Shown here one piece after another: positions 1-7,157 of a stretch of 13,757 bases of DNA. The notes beneath the pieces were generated by a model that was not told the DNA's origin, made no database searches, and saw only the letters and a program-made list of their open reading frames with translations. A program made the position numbers and the translations under genes. The stretch spans positions 1 to 13,757 of the forward strand of contig DCVC01000062.1 of NCBI GenBank assembly GCA_002328625.1. The letters run 5' to 3'. How positions within the stretch are numbered: position 1 is the first letter of the stretch; every line of letters starts with the position of its first letter. The DNA is from Bacteroidales bacterium UBA2198. Its GTDB lineage: Bacteria; Bacteroidota; Bacteroidia; Bacteroidales; VadinHA17.

Positions 1-136
1 TTCAAAAGAAGGTCTGATAACTTGTAACATACATAACAGAACACTAAGGATTTAACTAAGGATTTTGATTAGTGTCTTATCACCGTATCAAAGTTCCTCA
101 GATGTAATAATAATAAATTAGGAGGTATATTCTTTG
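1..136 (+). repeat. Diverged direct repeat, copy 1 (matches 11309-11437)
   Basis: Bases 1-64 align without gaps to 11309-11372, with about 47 of 64 bases identical by hand. The identical blocks include TTCAAAAGA, GGTCTGA, AACATACAT and AAGGATTTAACT. Further on both copies carry TATATTCTTTG, here at 126-136 and at 11427-11437 in the other copy, so homology probably spans about 130 bases. The left edge may continue outside the window. Neither copy shows a convincing reading frame. It may be a dispersed non-coding repeat, or the remnant of a mobile element or of a duplicated gene end. Confidence 0.6.
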
Positions 137-197
137 ATGTTATCAGCTCCCGCTATTATAATTATTTAAGCAACATCTTATAGAAGGTAATAACTCC

Positions 198-230
198 CCC
201 AATTGGGCAACTATATTTATCTACCTTTAG
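198..230 (+). promoter_or_regulatory. Possible promoter/operator before the first methyltransferase
   Basis: CCCAATTGGG at 198-207 is a perfect 10-bp palindrome. TACCTTTA at 222-229 differs from the Bacteroidetes -7 box TAnnTTTG only in its last base. It lies 37 bases before the start codon at 267. No TTTG sits at the usual 19-21-base distance upstream, so the promoter call is weak. The palindrome would overlap the -33 region. Confidence 0.25.
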
Positions 231-266
231 AATACATATAAAAGAGTTGTATAAAATGCCAAAACA

Positions 267-1154
267 ATGCAACGTACCAGGAGGATAGAAAATTATAGTT
301 CACGAACTGCGAATTATACCTGCATGTCTAGAGCTTCTTCTTATCTGGAGAATAATCCTTTATTTAAATCCGGGGATTATATCGCAGTTAAACTATTGCC
401 AAGATTCATAAAACTTCTCCTGTTATGTAAAATATTGAATCTTAAAGGGAAAATATCCCCTGAGGGAATTTACCAATATGTAATTGCAAGAACAAAATAC
501 TTTGATAATGTTTTTATTGAATCGATTAAAAAAGGTATTGATCAGGTGGTAATTCTGGGGGCAGGATTTGATTCAAGAGCTATCAGATTGTTGGATGAAA
601 AGGATCGTATTAGAGTATATGAGATTGATATTAATATTACAATAAATGCCAAACTCAAACAATATAAGAAGAGGAAAATAAAACTCCCTGACTATGATAC
701 ATTTATTCCCGTTGACTTTGAGAAAGAGAATATAAGGACTAAACTTAATGAATGTGGATTTAATAGGAATAAAAAGACTTTATTTATTCTTGAAGGATTG
801 ATAATGTATCTCTCGGAATATACTGTTATGGAAACTTTTAGTTTTATTACTGACTTTTCTTCACAAGGTAGTATAATAGTTTTTGATTATGTTCATGCTT
901 CTGTACTCAGATTAGAAAACAAATATTATGGCGAGAATGCCATTTATAATAGAGTCAAGAAAGATAATGAACAATGGATATTTGGAATAGACGAAAGTGA
1001 GATAGATAAATTTCTCATGAATTTTAATTTAAGCATAGTTGACCATCTCAATTCAAAAGTAATGGAAGAAAGATATTTTAAAGATGATTCTGGTAGAATA
1101 GTAACAAAAGTAAATGGAACTCATTGCATTGTATTAGCGAAAAAAATGATATAA
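267..1154 (+). CDS. SAM-dependent methyltransferase, TIGR00027/LCM-like family
   Basis: The 295-residue product is predicted to be a class I S-adenosylmethionine-dependent methyltransferase of the leucine carboxyl methyltransferase-like (TIGR00027) group. The SAM-binding motif is VVILGAGFDSRA at residues 94-105. The acidic E119/D121 pair follows at the end of strand 2, and EGLIMYL lies at 176-182; all three are hallmarks of the family. The N-terminal SSRTA matches the conserved start of family members and supports the ATG at 267 over the internal Met20. The length is normal for the family. The substrate is unknown; relatives are often O-methyltransferases. There is no clear Shine-Dalgarno, which is usual in Bacteroidota. 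The stop codon TAA is embedded in the TATAAC that opens an attC-like palindrome, so the gene could be a captured cassette. It is very AT-rich, unlike the operon at 5.6-9.6 kb. Confidence 0.85.
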   Translation: MQRTRRIENYSSRTANYTCMSRASSYLENNPLFKSGDYIAVKLLPRFIKLLLLCKILNLKGKISPEGIYQYVIARTKYFDNVFIESIKKGIDQVVILGAGFDSRAIRLLDEKDRIRVYEIDINITINAKLKQYKKRKIKLPDYDTFIPVDFEKENIRTKLNECGFNRNKKTLFILEGLIMYLSEYTVMETFSFITDFSSQGSIIVFDYVHASVLRLENKYYGENAIYNRVKKDNEQWIFGIDESEIDKFLMNFNLSIVDHLNSKVMEERYFKDDSGRIVTKVNGTHCIVLAKKMI

Positions 1155-1299
1155 CTATGGCACTTTACACAACAGGCAATATAGCAAATGGCGGGGAAAG
1201 TTGTAAATTCAAGCATTGTATCCCGCTTCAGGCTTTTGTCTCGGGGATAAGAACGCGCTCCGCAAACCGCCACTTACCATTTTGCAAAACGTTAGCAAC
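1150..1299 (+). repeat. attC-like imperfect palindrome (integron-cassette-type site, putative)
   Basis: This GC-rich, non-coding stretch directly follows the methyltransferase. It begins TATAAC (1150-1155), overlapping the stop codon, and ends GTTAGC (1291-1296). The arms can fold: GCAAATGG (1184-1191) with CCATTTTGC (1277-1285, one bulged base), GGCGG (1190-1194) with CCGCC (1267-1271), and an inner TATCCC (1219-1224) with GGGATA (1244-1249). attC sites are imperfect palindromes bounded by RYYYAAC and GTTRRRY and located at cassette gene ends; the boundary bases here match only partly. It may be an attC-like site or another dispersed palindrome. No integrase gene is visible. Confidence 0.45.
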
Positions 1300-1465
1300 A
1301 AGTTGATTCTTTAGTCAATGATCCTCAGATAAAAATTCATTCAAAAAGCATAAAAGCTAATTTGCCTGATTCTGAAATTTTAATCCACCATAAGCATATT
1401 CTCATATATACTGGACCAATACGACTAAAACTTTTTCTAATTATAAATTCAACAATATTTCAAAA

Positions 1466-2014
1466 ATGGATACTGAAACATTTTCAAAGACAAAAGTCGG
1501 TAAAGTTGCCATCAATTTACTTGCAAAAGCAATGGAAAGCAGATTCCGTTATCGGTTCTTCAATGCTAACAGAATTCTTAAAGGTGTCGATAATCTGACT
1601 GGATTAATTGTTCTGGAGATAGGTTGTGGTACAGGATTTTTCACTATCCCAATAGCCCGCTTAATAGGTGACCATGGTTCCCTTACTTCTATTGACATTT
1701 TGCAGGAATCTGTTGACTTTGTTTCCAAAAAGGTAGTAGATGCAAAATTGGGAAATGTAAAAATTCTCAAACGTGATGTATTAAAAACGGAGTTTCAATC
1801 AAGCAGTTTTCAAATAGTCATCCTTTTTGGTGTAATTCCTGCACCAATGTTGTCATTAAATCAAGTTTTACTAGAAATTCATAGAATTTTGAAACCAGAT
1901 GGGATATTGCTAATCTGGCCTCCCTTTCCTTGGTTACCCCGATCTATTAAAAAATCGGGATTATTCACTTATTTGAAGAAAAAGAATAAGGTTTATAATT
2001 TCAAGAAAAAGTAA
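1466..2014 (+). CDS. Class I SAM-dependent methyltransferase (UbiE/Methyltransf_11-like)
   Basis: The 182-residue product has a compact Rossmann methyltransferase fold. Motif I is VLEIGCGTGFFT at residues 49-60 and the acidic end of strand 2 is SIDI at 75-78. A post-I segment (KILKRDVL, about 99-106) precedes the typical HRILKPDGILLIW near 138-150. The substrate is not evident; the family covers small-molecule and lipid methylation. The length is short but plausible for single-domain members. The C-terminus is rich in lysine. The ATG at 1466 keeps the N-terminal helix intact, and no Shine-Dalgarno is seen. About 170 bases separate it from the attC-like site. After the TAA at 2012-2014 the same frame continues into sequence resembling membrane protein, interrupted by a TAG (see the pseudogene at 2018-2227). 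The family call is secure, the exact function unknown. Confidence 0.8.
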   Translation: MDTETFSKTKVGKVAINLLAKAMESRFRYRFFNANRILKGVDNLTGLIVLEIGCGTGFFTIPIARLIGDHGSLTSIDILQESVDFVSKKVVDAKLGNVKILKRDVLKTEFQSSSFQIVILFGVIPAPMLSLNQVLLEIHRILKPDGILLIWPPFPWLPRSIKKSGLFTYLKKKNKVYNFKKK

Positions 2015-2017
2015 AAC

Positions 2018-2227
2018 CTGTTGCCAGGCTATGTCATTTCATGGAAGAATGAATTAGTATCAGGTGTAATCTTTATTCTTTGGTTTCTTGGGATGTACTA
2101 TTAGAATTTTTTTCTATGCACAGGTGATTGTGGTGCTGGAATTGGCATGGATATTCCCATCGTTCAGTTATTAGTGGCAATTATGTTATTTTTGATAGCA
2201 ATTGCATTGGGTGCAGGTATAATATAA
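2018..2227 (+). pseudogene. Remnant of a small membrane protein, broken by TAG at 2102
   Basis: Frame 2, the frame of the preceding methyltransferase, stays open apart from one TAG at 2102-2104. The first half reads LLPGYVISWKNELVSGVIF and then ILWFLGMYY. The second half contains GMDIPIVQLLVAIMLFLIAI before a TAA at 2225. Both halves look like transmembrane segments, and the first recalls small predicted membrane proteins in which a WKW/WKNEL turn precedes a hydrophobic helix. No complete gene or start survives. The last 27 residues from ATG 2147 could alternatively be a short membrane peptide. The remnant status is inferred from the hydrophobic pattern and the interrupting stop. Confidence 0.4.
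2187..2194 (+). promoter_or_regulatory. Candidate -7 box for the doxX-like gene
   Basis: TATTTTTG fits the Bacteroidetes -7 consensus TAnnTTTG and lies 46 bases before the DoxX start codon at 2240. No TTTG is found 19-21 bases upstream, so support is partial. It overlaps the decayed membrane-protein frame. Confidence 0.3.
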
Positions 2228-2239
2228 AATTATCCGATC

Positions 2240-2686
2240 ATGAAGAAAATTCAAAGCATTATTTTTAAAACAGTTGATGACTACAGGTCAATCCTGCCGA
2301 GGTTAATTATTGGTTTGGTTTTTCTTTCTGAGGGAATCCAGAAATTTCTCTTCCCTGAACTTGTCGGTGCAGGACGTTTTGAAAAGATTGGATTTACGAA
2401 TCCGGAATTTCTGGCATCCTTTGTGGCATTCTTTGAAATAACCTGTGGTACTTTTATATTAATTGGTCTTACAGTCAGAATTTCTGCAATACCTCTGTTA
2501 ATCATAATGATAACTGCAATCACAACAACCAAGATACCGATTTTGCAGGAAAAAGGATTCTGGCAGATGGCTCATGATTCAAGAACCGACTTTGCAATGA
2601 CAATGCTTATTATTTTTATTCTAATTTATGGGGCAGGTAAACTGTCTATCGATTACCTGATAAAACGAAAATTCGAATCAGGATAA
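2240..2686 (+). CDS. DoxX family integral membrane protein
   Basis: The 148-residue product has four predicted membrane helices, near residues 18-36, 60-79, 81-98 and 118-137, and the usual DoxX length. The N-terminal PRLIIGLVFLSEGIQKFLFP matches the conserved first helix (RL.lGl.Fl..G..Kl). FEITCGTFILIGLTVR matches the E/G-rich second helix. DoxX proteins are predicted to work at the inner membrane. Named members belong to thiosulfate:quinone oxidoreductase or to redox-stress complexes, but most bacterial members have no proven role. A DsrE-like gene follows after 44 bases on the same strand, so the two may be co-transcribed and share a sulfur or redox theme (inference). The family call is firm. 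Confidence 0.85.
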   Translation: MKKIQSIIFKTVDDYRSILPRLIIGLVFLSEGIQKFLFPELVGAGRFEKIGFTNPEFLASFVAFFEITCGTFILIGLTVRISAIPLLIIMITAITTTKIPILQEKGFWQMAHDSRTDFAMTMLIIFILIYGAGKLSIDYLIKRKFESG

Positions 2687-2730
2687 TTCTCAATTGTATC
2701 ATTAAATTTACGTAACACTATTTTAAAAGA

Positions 2731-3096
2731 ATGCAAATGGCACAAAAAATTCTTATTCTTATTAATGATGCTCCCTACGGAACAGAAAAAGCGTATAATG
2801 CGCTGCGGCTGGCAATGCAACTCGGCAAAGAACATGAAGATGTGGAAGTTAGAGTATTTCTCATGGCAGATGCGGCTAACTGTGCATTGGCAAATCAAAA
2901 CACACCCAATGGATATTATAATATCGAAAGGATGTTAAAAGCCGTACTTGCAAAAGGGGGGAAAGTTAAAATATGTGGCGGTTGTGCTGAAGCCAGAGGT
3001 TTAAAGAATGCTCCGTTAATAGAAGGAGCAGAAATCAGTACTATGGCTGAACTCACGAACTGGGTTGTTGATAGTGACAAAGTGATTACATTTTGA
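2731..3096 (+). CDS. DsrE/DsrF-like (YchN-type) sulfur-relay family protein
   Basis: The 121-residue product is a small alpha/beta protein of the DsrE/F fold. Diagnostic parts are KILILINDAPYGTEKAYNAL at residues 6-25, VRVFLMADAANCA around 40-52, TPNGYYNIERML around 58-69, and CGGCAEARG at 82-90, whose C82/C85 form a CxxC. Cys51 is also at a position often occupied in the family. DsrE-type proteins bind or relay persulfide sulfur; this subgroup is uncharacterised, and the cysteines suggest sulfur or thiol chemistry. Translation may start at 2731 or at the in-frame ATG 2737 (MAQKIL), which better matches the usual N-terminus. Its TGA stop (3094-3096) is followed immediately by the ATG of the broken methyltransferase, which indicates former translational coupling. 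Confidence 0.85.
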   Translation: MQMAQKILILINDAPYGTEKAYNALRLAMQLGKEHEDVEVRVFLMADAANCALANQNTPNGYYNIERMLKAVLAKGGKVKICGGCAEARGLKNAPLIEGAEISTMAELTNWVVDSDKVITF

Positions 3097-3522
3097 ATGG
3101 TTCAAAATCCTTTTGACATTTATTCTGAAGAATATGAAGAGTGGTTTGAAGAAAATAAAACCACTTTTAAATCTGAACTACTTGCAATAAGGCAGGTGAT
3201 GCCAATTTCTAAAAAGGGCATTGAAATTGGTATTGGCAGTGAAATTTTTGCCGAGCAATTAGGTATTAAATTTGGGATTGACCCATCAGAAAGTATGTTA
3301 GAATTAGCCAGGAAAAGAAACCTGATTGTTATTAATTGATTTGCTGAAAACCTTCCATACTCTAATGGCAGTTTTGATTTTGCTCCATTCATTGCTTCAA
3401 TATGTTTTATTAAAAATCCGGACAAAGCAATAAACGAAGCATACAGAATATTAAGAAAAAATGGTGAAATAATTATCGCATTTATTGACAGGGAAAGCAA
3501 ATTGGGATGGTCATTTGTTTAA
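3097..3522 (+). pseudogene. SAM-dependent methyltransferase, broken by in-frame TGA and truncated
   Basis: The first 80 residues form the start of a class I methyltransferase: MVQNPFDIYSEEYEEWFEEN, then the SAM-binding GIEIGIGSEIFAEQLG and GIDPSESMLELARKR. A TGA at 3337-3339 ends the frame at the point where relatives usually have a glycine or other small residue. The same frame then continues for 60 codons with clear family sequence (FAENLPYSNGSFDF, ICFIKNP, EAYRILRKNGEIIIAF, DRESKLGW) to a TAA at 3520-3522. Full-length homologues normally run some 50-60 residues beyond DRES.LG, so the 3' end appears lost as well. Recoding of TGA is unlikely, because neighbouring genes use TGA as a normal terminator. 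The start codon abuts the DsrE-like stop. Confidence 0.75.
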
Positions 3523-3575
3523 TTATTATATGATTTTCAGGGGACTTAGTTAAAACTAATTTATTATGGGAAATC

Positions 3576-3851
3576 ATGGCAAAATATCTTGTGGAAGTCT
3601 ATCACAGCGCAGAAAAAAATAAATTTCTCCGTACAATTCAGATTTTTCTCATCTCAGGATCTCATTTTCTTACTCATGCGGACTGGGGTTGTCTTGATGG
3701 AGAGCATAAAGCCTGGTTCGTTAAAGATGTAGACAGGAAGGAGGATACACTTCAAATTATGCCTCCATATTACAGGAATAATACAAAAATCATAAAACTC
3801 AGCACATTAAATCTCCAGGATGTTGAGAGATTCCTCAAACAACATAGTTAG
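3576..3851 (+). CDS. Small uncharacterised protein (MAKYLVE-type, probable alpha/beta dimer fold)
   Basis: The 91-residue cytosolic protein has no signal or membrane segment. It begins AKYLVEVYHSAEKN and contains HADWGCLDGEHKAWFVKDVD (about residues 34-53), LQIMPPYYRNNTKIIKLSTL (about 59-78), and a final helix QDVERFLKQ. This pattern (KYLVE..H, WGC..G.H..W, MPP..R....V) recurs in small bacterial proteins of unknown function that look like ferredoxin-like alpha/beta dimers. The recollection comes from pattern memory and was not searched. The conserved-looking WGC cysteine and histidines might bind a metal or substrate, but this is conjecture. The gene stands 53 bases after the broken methyltransferase on the same strand. 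Confidence 0.65.
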   Translation: MAKYLVEVYHSAEKNKFLRTIQIFLISGSHFLTHADWGCLDGEHKAWFVKDVDRKEDTLQIMPPYYRNNTKIIKLSTLNLQDVERFLKQHS

Positions 3852-3947
3852 CAATGATCTTGTAAAGTATATTGAATCAGCCTCATTTAGATAGAATTAA
3901 ATGATTATTCCTTACCATAATTATTCTTTTAATGTATAGGAATAGAC

Positions 3948-3969
3948 TACAAATTTTCACAGATTTGTA
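3948..3969. promoter_or_regulatory. Inverted repeat upstream of the small gene at 3983
   Basis: TACAAAT (3948-3954) and ATTTGTA (3963-3969) form a perfect 7-bp inverted repeat with an 8-base spacer. It ends 13 bases before the next start codon, so it could be an operator or a small leader hairpin. It is AT-rich and short, so chance is a real alternative. The rest of the 130-base gap shows no clear promoter. Confidence 0.25.
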
Positions 3970-3982
3970 AATTTAAATATCT

Positions 3983-4294
3983 ATGCTCATGAGAATCAAA
4001 CCTTATAATGTAATTGAATACATCACCTTGCCTGAAATAACAGTTGAAAAGCTTCCCGTTAATGGTGATCCGCTGGAGATTGAAAAGGAAATGTACTTTG
4101 TATGTGAAACGGATTTAGAAAAAACAGAAGATCAGAAGATCGGAGTCATACCTCTTGTCGTTAAAAACCCTACTAAAATTAAAAATATTGAAAATTATAT
4201 AAAGTGCCTATCAATTGCTCATAGAAGAATACAGTTCAGGAAGGCGAACAGCATATGTGACTTCAATGAATGCGATGAAATGGCTATTTCGTAG
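3983..4294 (+). CDS. Hypothetical protein, 103 residues
   Basis: I do not recognise this protein. It reads as a soluble, mixed alpha/beta domain without signal peptide or membrane helix. Visible elements are KPYNVIEYITLPE at residues 5-17, EIEKEMYFVCETD near 32-44, a hydrophobic strand IGVIPLVVK near 53-61, and a C-terminal ENYIKCLSIAHRRIQFRK helix-like region with CDFNECDEM at about 92-100. Three cysteines (41, 79, 92) and a fourth at 97 are present, but no canonical metal-site spacing. Either ATG 3983 or ATG 3989 (MRIKPY) could be the start. Codon use is like the other AT-rich genes nearby, and the regular alternation of polar and hydrophobic residues argues for a real gene. Confidence 0.55.
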   Translation: MLMRIKPYNVIEYITLPEITVEKLPVNGDPLEIEKEMYFVCETDLEKTEDQKIGVIPLVVKNPTKIKNIENYIKCLSIAHRRIQFRKANSICDFNECDEMAIS

Positions 4295-4468
4295 TTAAAT
4301 AATTTTGAAGATATTAATAATTACTGTGGACAAACTAATTTCTTATCTGTCCGATCGGATACAATCAATTCATATAGTTTTGATTAGAACGAGTTCTCAA
4401 CGACAACATTCAATGTCTTTTGTGACAATAAATTCAAAAGCTCTTCATTTTTATTTGCAATCTGACCT
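4295..4468 (+). other. Intergenic leader with TCCGATCGGA palindrome
   Basis: These 174 bases hold no convincing gene; the short frame across them has no coding character. TCCGATCGGA at 4350-4359 is a perfect 10-bp palindrome and could be a regulator site for the downstream gene. No clean -33/-7 pair was found. Confidence 0.25.
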
Positions 4469-5461
4469 ATGGAAATACAAAACAATGAAAAATTCATCAA
4501 AGTAGTTGAAGGCCTGATCAATCCTATGGAAGTCAGCGATCTCCTCTTCTTCCAGAAGCTAAAAGGATTATTACCATCGGTAGTTTTGAAGCGATTGCTG
4601 CACCGTGCTTCAAAAAATACTCCATATATAGGCTTTGCAATTGATCCTTATAGTCTTTTTTTGTTTTTTAAACTGGCTGATATTGAACTTGCAAAATCAA
4701 TGCTCCCCGATCGGTATGAGCTTTCAAAGACTAGATTATTTACTGATGACGAGCCGGATTATTACATGGGAATTGGTAATCTCAGTGCACGTGCAAGTAC
4801 TTTCTGGGGTACAAGAATGGAGGCTTATCTTATTGCGACAGATAAAAGAACCGGGTTGTTATCTTTCATTTTCATCGATATATTAAGCAATACCATTATT
4901 GCCATGCCAACCAAAGGTATTGATGATCCAAACTGTAAAAGAGCAATTTTCACAACGAATTCAAAGGGAGAAGTCTTCCTGGATATTCAGGAAGAGATGA
5001 CAAACAGAAAGCTTTTATTTACAGGCAGCATAAGAAGAGGAAAATTACGAAGACTTGATCAGCAACTCTGGCTTATGGGGAATACATCAATAGGTCACTG
5101 CAAGAGATATGTCAAAGGGGAAGATATTCCTTTTGCCGTGATATTTGATCCGGCAGAAGTGGTGGAAGCGTTGGATATTCCTCCAGAGGATATTCACATA
5201 ACAGAAAATACGCTTTTCCCAGGACTGGCAAATCCGGAAATCAGTGCGGTTATATGCTTCCCTTTTGCACAGCACTATATTGCTGACAGCCCGGGGTGTT
5301 ATACGATAGTTAAGGACCGTGATGATTTAATCAGCAAGTATAACAAGCTTGCTGACGCCGAAGAATTCAAGACTTTCTCTGCCAGGACAATAATAAAACA
5401 GATCGTTGCCGGAATTGCAATTACTGCAATAATAATGGTACTTCTGTTTTTGATATTTTAG
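4469..5461 (+). CDS. Tail-anchored protein, possibly acetoacetate-decarboxylase-like fold
   Basis: The 330-residue product has no N-terminal signal. Its last ~22 residues (IIKQIVAGIAITAIIMVLLF and the hydrophobic end, about 308-330) form one membrane helix at the extreme C-terminus, so the bulk is likely cytosolic and anchored by its tail. The body includes FAIDPYSLFLFFKLADIELA, MLPDRYELSKTRLF and RMEAYLIATDKRTGLLSF (about residues 55-135). That order, with a '..LLP..y.l' segment followed by an 'E.yl...' strand, recalls the acetoacetate decarboxylase-like (ADC) fold, but no catalytic lysine can be assigned, so this is a tentative inference. A second in-frame ATG at codon 20 (MEVSDLLF) is an alternative start. 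It is the last + strand gene before a convergent operon. Confidence 0.7.
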   Translation: MEIQNNEKFIKVVEGLINPMEVSDLLFFQKLKGLLPSVVLKRLLHRASKNTPYIGFAIDPYSLFLFFKLADIELAKSMLPDRYELSKTRLFTDDEPDYYMGIGNLSARASTFWGTRMEAYLIATDKRTGLLSFIFIDILSNTIIAMPTKGIDDPNCKRAIFTTNSKGEVFLDIQEEMTNRKLLFTGSIRRGKLRRLDQQLWLMGNTSIGHCKRYVKGEDIPFAVIFDPAEVVEALDIPPEDIHITENTLFPGLANPEISAVICFPFAQHYIADSPGCYTIVKDRDDLISKYNKLADAEEFKTFSARTIIKQIVAGIAITAIIMVLLFLIF

Positions 5462-5464
5462 GTT

Positions 5465-5546
5465 CAGGTTTTTTTGACCTGTATTAAATACTCAAAGTTA
5501 AAAATATAACTGTTAGCCTGAAGTGTCTGTGTGGATCCCTTAACAG
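5465..5546. terminator. Possible bidirectional terminator region between convergent genes
   Basis: The 95-base gap between the convergent genes has two inverted repeats. CAGGT (5465-5469) pairs with ACCTG (5477-5481) around a T-rich loop. CTGTTA (5510-5515) pairs with TAACAG (5541-5546), and on the minus strand this is followed by an AT-rich TTATATTTTTA. Both stems are short, and neither is a classical hairpin plus T-tract. The location is right for transcription ends from both sides, but the call is weak. Confidence 0.3.
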
Positions 5547-5556
5547 ACTGGAATAA

Positions 5557-7152
5557 TCAGGTGTCTAAGATTCTGCGGGCAGCAAGTTTGCCGGTGAGTA
5601 TGGACATGGGTACTCCGGCCGGACTAAATGTCCATTGTCCCGCCTGATATGTTGAAGGTATCGGCGTAATAACTGCACTGTTGGCAGCCAGGATTTTATT
5701 GATTACAGGAACAGGTTCGCAGAAAGACCATCCTGTAATTGCTCCCTCAGAAGAACCAATCCTCTTTTCATAGCTGAGAGGGGAAAACGAAAAATAGTCA
5801 ATGACCTTTTTCTTTAATATGGGATAAACCGAATCGGAAAGTATCCTGAAGATACGCTCTTCCAGTTCTGTAATAAACTCCTTATACCAGCCTGCATCAT
5901 TGATCATCTTAAACAGATCATAATCGGCAAGGATGCTGATAATAAGTCCTGTTTTGCCTTCCGGAACCAGGTCAGGATCTTTAAGTGCCGGGACTGAAAT
6001 CTCGTAGGTATTCAGAGCAAGAAATTTATCGAGCCACCTTAGTATTTCTGACCTCTCCTGTCCGCCTGGTGCCTTTAAAATAGTGTCGAGTCCGCTCCAT
6101 CGTATTTCACCCAATCCCTTCCTGGATGGTGAATAAAAGAAGTGTCCGTTTGCAATACTTCTGAAGTACTCTGCTGGTTCGTCCACCTCAACAAAAAGTG
6201 TGAAAACGGAATCGCCGCCTCTTTTTTCCAGCAGCCGGCTTTTAACCTTTTCAAATTCACTTCTGATTTTTACAGATAAGCCCTCTGTTGAGGTAATCCT
6301 GTAGAAAGTTTTAAGATCGGCGGCCCAGACAAGATTTTGATAAAGATATTTAACGCTATTCTGATCACTTGCATATTTTTCAGAAGGCATAACCTTTTCA
6401 ATAACAGTCTCCCTGATTATCTCGCCACCCAATTCAAGAAAACACTTTTCAACAGCTTCAGTCAGTTTGCCCACCCCGCCCCTCGGGTAGAAATAATCGA
6501 GGTAGAGTGAAAAATAGCTAAGGGCAAAAAAGGCAGGAGTATTCCTGAAGAAATGCTGCGAAATAATATCTCTGAGCGATGGATTTATGACAATCTTTTC
6601 CAGGTATGGCTCAACCGGGACATTCATGCGGTTGATTTTTCTTAATGTAACCAGGAATTTCGGAAGCCACGGAAGAAATTCCCTGAAGAGATAGGTCCTG
6701 TCACGACTCATATCTTTAAAATTAGGATTATCGACACCGTAAAGCACATCCATGTGTTTCATCACTTTCCGGATTATCCTTATGATATGATCAATTTCAG
6801 CTTCACTTTCAGGATACAGTCTCTTCAACAGGTTACTGTATTCATTCAGACTTTTAATGTCCTCGATATCAAGTAATTCTTTTTCAACTCCAACACTGAC
6901 AGGACTTTTAACGACATCTAGTTCAATCCCCAGTTCTTTTAGCATAGGAAAAATAATTCCTGCATTTTCGAGAGCTCTTATCCCGGCATCAAACTGAAAA
7001 CCATTGTGTGAAAAGGAATTCACCAAACCCCCGCATTCCCTGTTTTTTTCAATTATCAATACACGACGGCCTTCTTTAGCGAGAAAGGCACCACAGGTAA
7101 GTCCGGCGATACCGCCGCCAACAATTACTGAATCGTATTTTTTTTCAGACAT
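5557..7152 (-). CDS. FAD-dependent oxidoreductase, phytoene desaturase (CrtI)/retinol saturase-like
   Basis: The 531-residue flavoprotein starts with the dinucleotide-binding VIVGGGIAGLTCGAFLAKEG (residues 9-28, GGGIAG at 12-17) and E35 for the ribose. GGLVNSFSHNGFQFDAG follows at 41-57, the usual CrtI-family second flavin motif. GQWTFSPAGVPMSILTGKLA at the C-terminus is the matching flavin-contact segment. The length is normal for CrtI, carotenoid isomerase or retinol saturase relatives, which desaturate, isomerise or saturate polyene chains. The true substrate is unknown, and no phytoene synthase is nearby. It is the last gene of a minus-strand operon, 5 bases after the SDR stop, so it probably acts with the SDR and the NTF2-like protein on one hydrophobic substrate. 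Its base composition is more GC-rich than the + strand genes on the left. Confidence 0.85.
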   Translation of the reverse strand: MSEKKYDSVIVGGGIAGLTCGAFLAKEGRRVLIIEKNRECGGLVNSFSHNGFQFDAGIRALENAGIIFPMLKELGIELDVVKSPVSVGVEKELLDIEDIKSLNEYSNLLKRLYPESEAEIDHIIRIIRKVMKHMDVLYGVDNPNFKDMSRDRTYLFREFLPWLPKFLVTLRKINRMNVPVEPYLEKIVINPSLRDIISQHFFRNTPAFFALSYFSLYLDYFYPRGGVGKLTEAVEKCFLELGGEIIRETVIEKVMPSEKYASDQNSVKYLYQNLVWAADLKTFYRITSTEGLSVKIRSEFEKVKSRLLEKRGGDSVFTLFVEVDEPAEYFRSIANGHFFYSPSRKGLGEIRWSGLDTILKAPGGQERSEILRWLDKFLALNTYEISVPALKDPDLVPEGKTGLIISILADYDLFKMINDAGWYKEFITELEERIFRILSDSVYPILKKKVIDYFSFSPLSYEKRIGSSEGAITGWSFCEPVPVINKILAANSAVITPIPSTYQAGQWTFSPAGVPMSILTGKLAARRILDT

Positions 7153-7157
7153 ACTTT

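Noticed and set aside
1124..1306. 60-codon frame ending ...CKTLATS
   Set aside because: It is a reading through the attC-like palindrome and the end of the methyltransferase; it has no protein character.
1362..1598. 78-codon + strand frame
   Set aside because: It overlaps the start of the real methyltransferase at 1466 in another frame and has no family pattern.
3337..3339. TGA as recoded sense codon
   Set aside because: Neighbouring genes (DsrE-like, NTF2-like) use TGA as a stop, there is no selenocysteine context, and the gene is also truncated.
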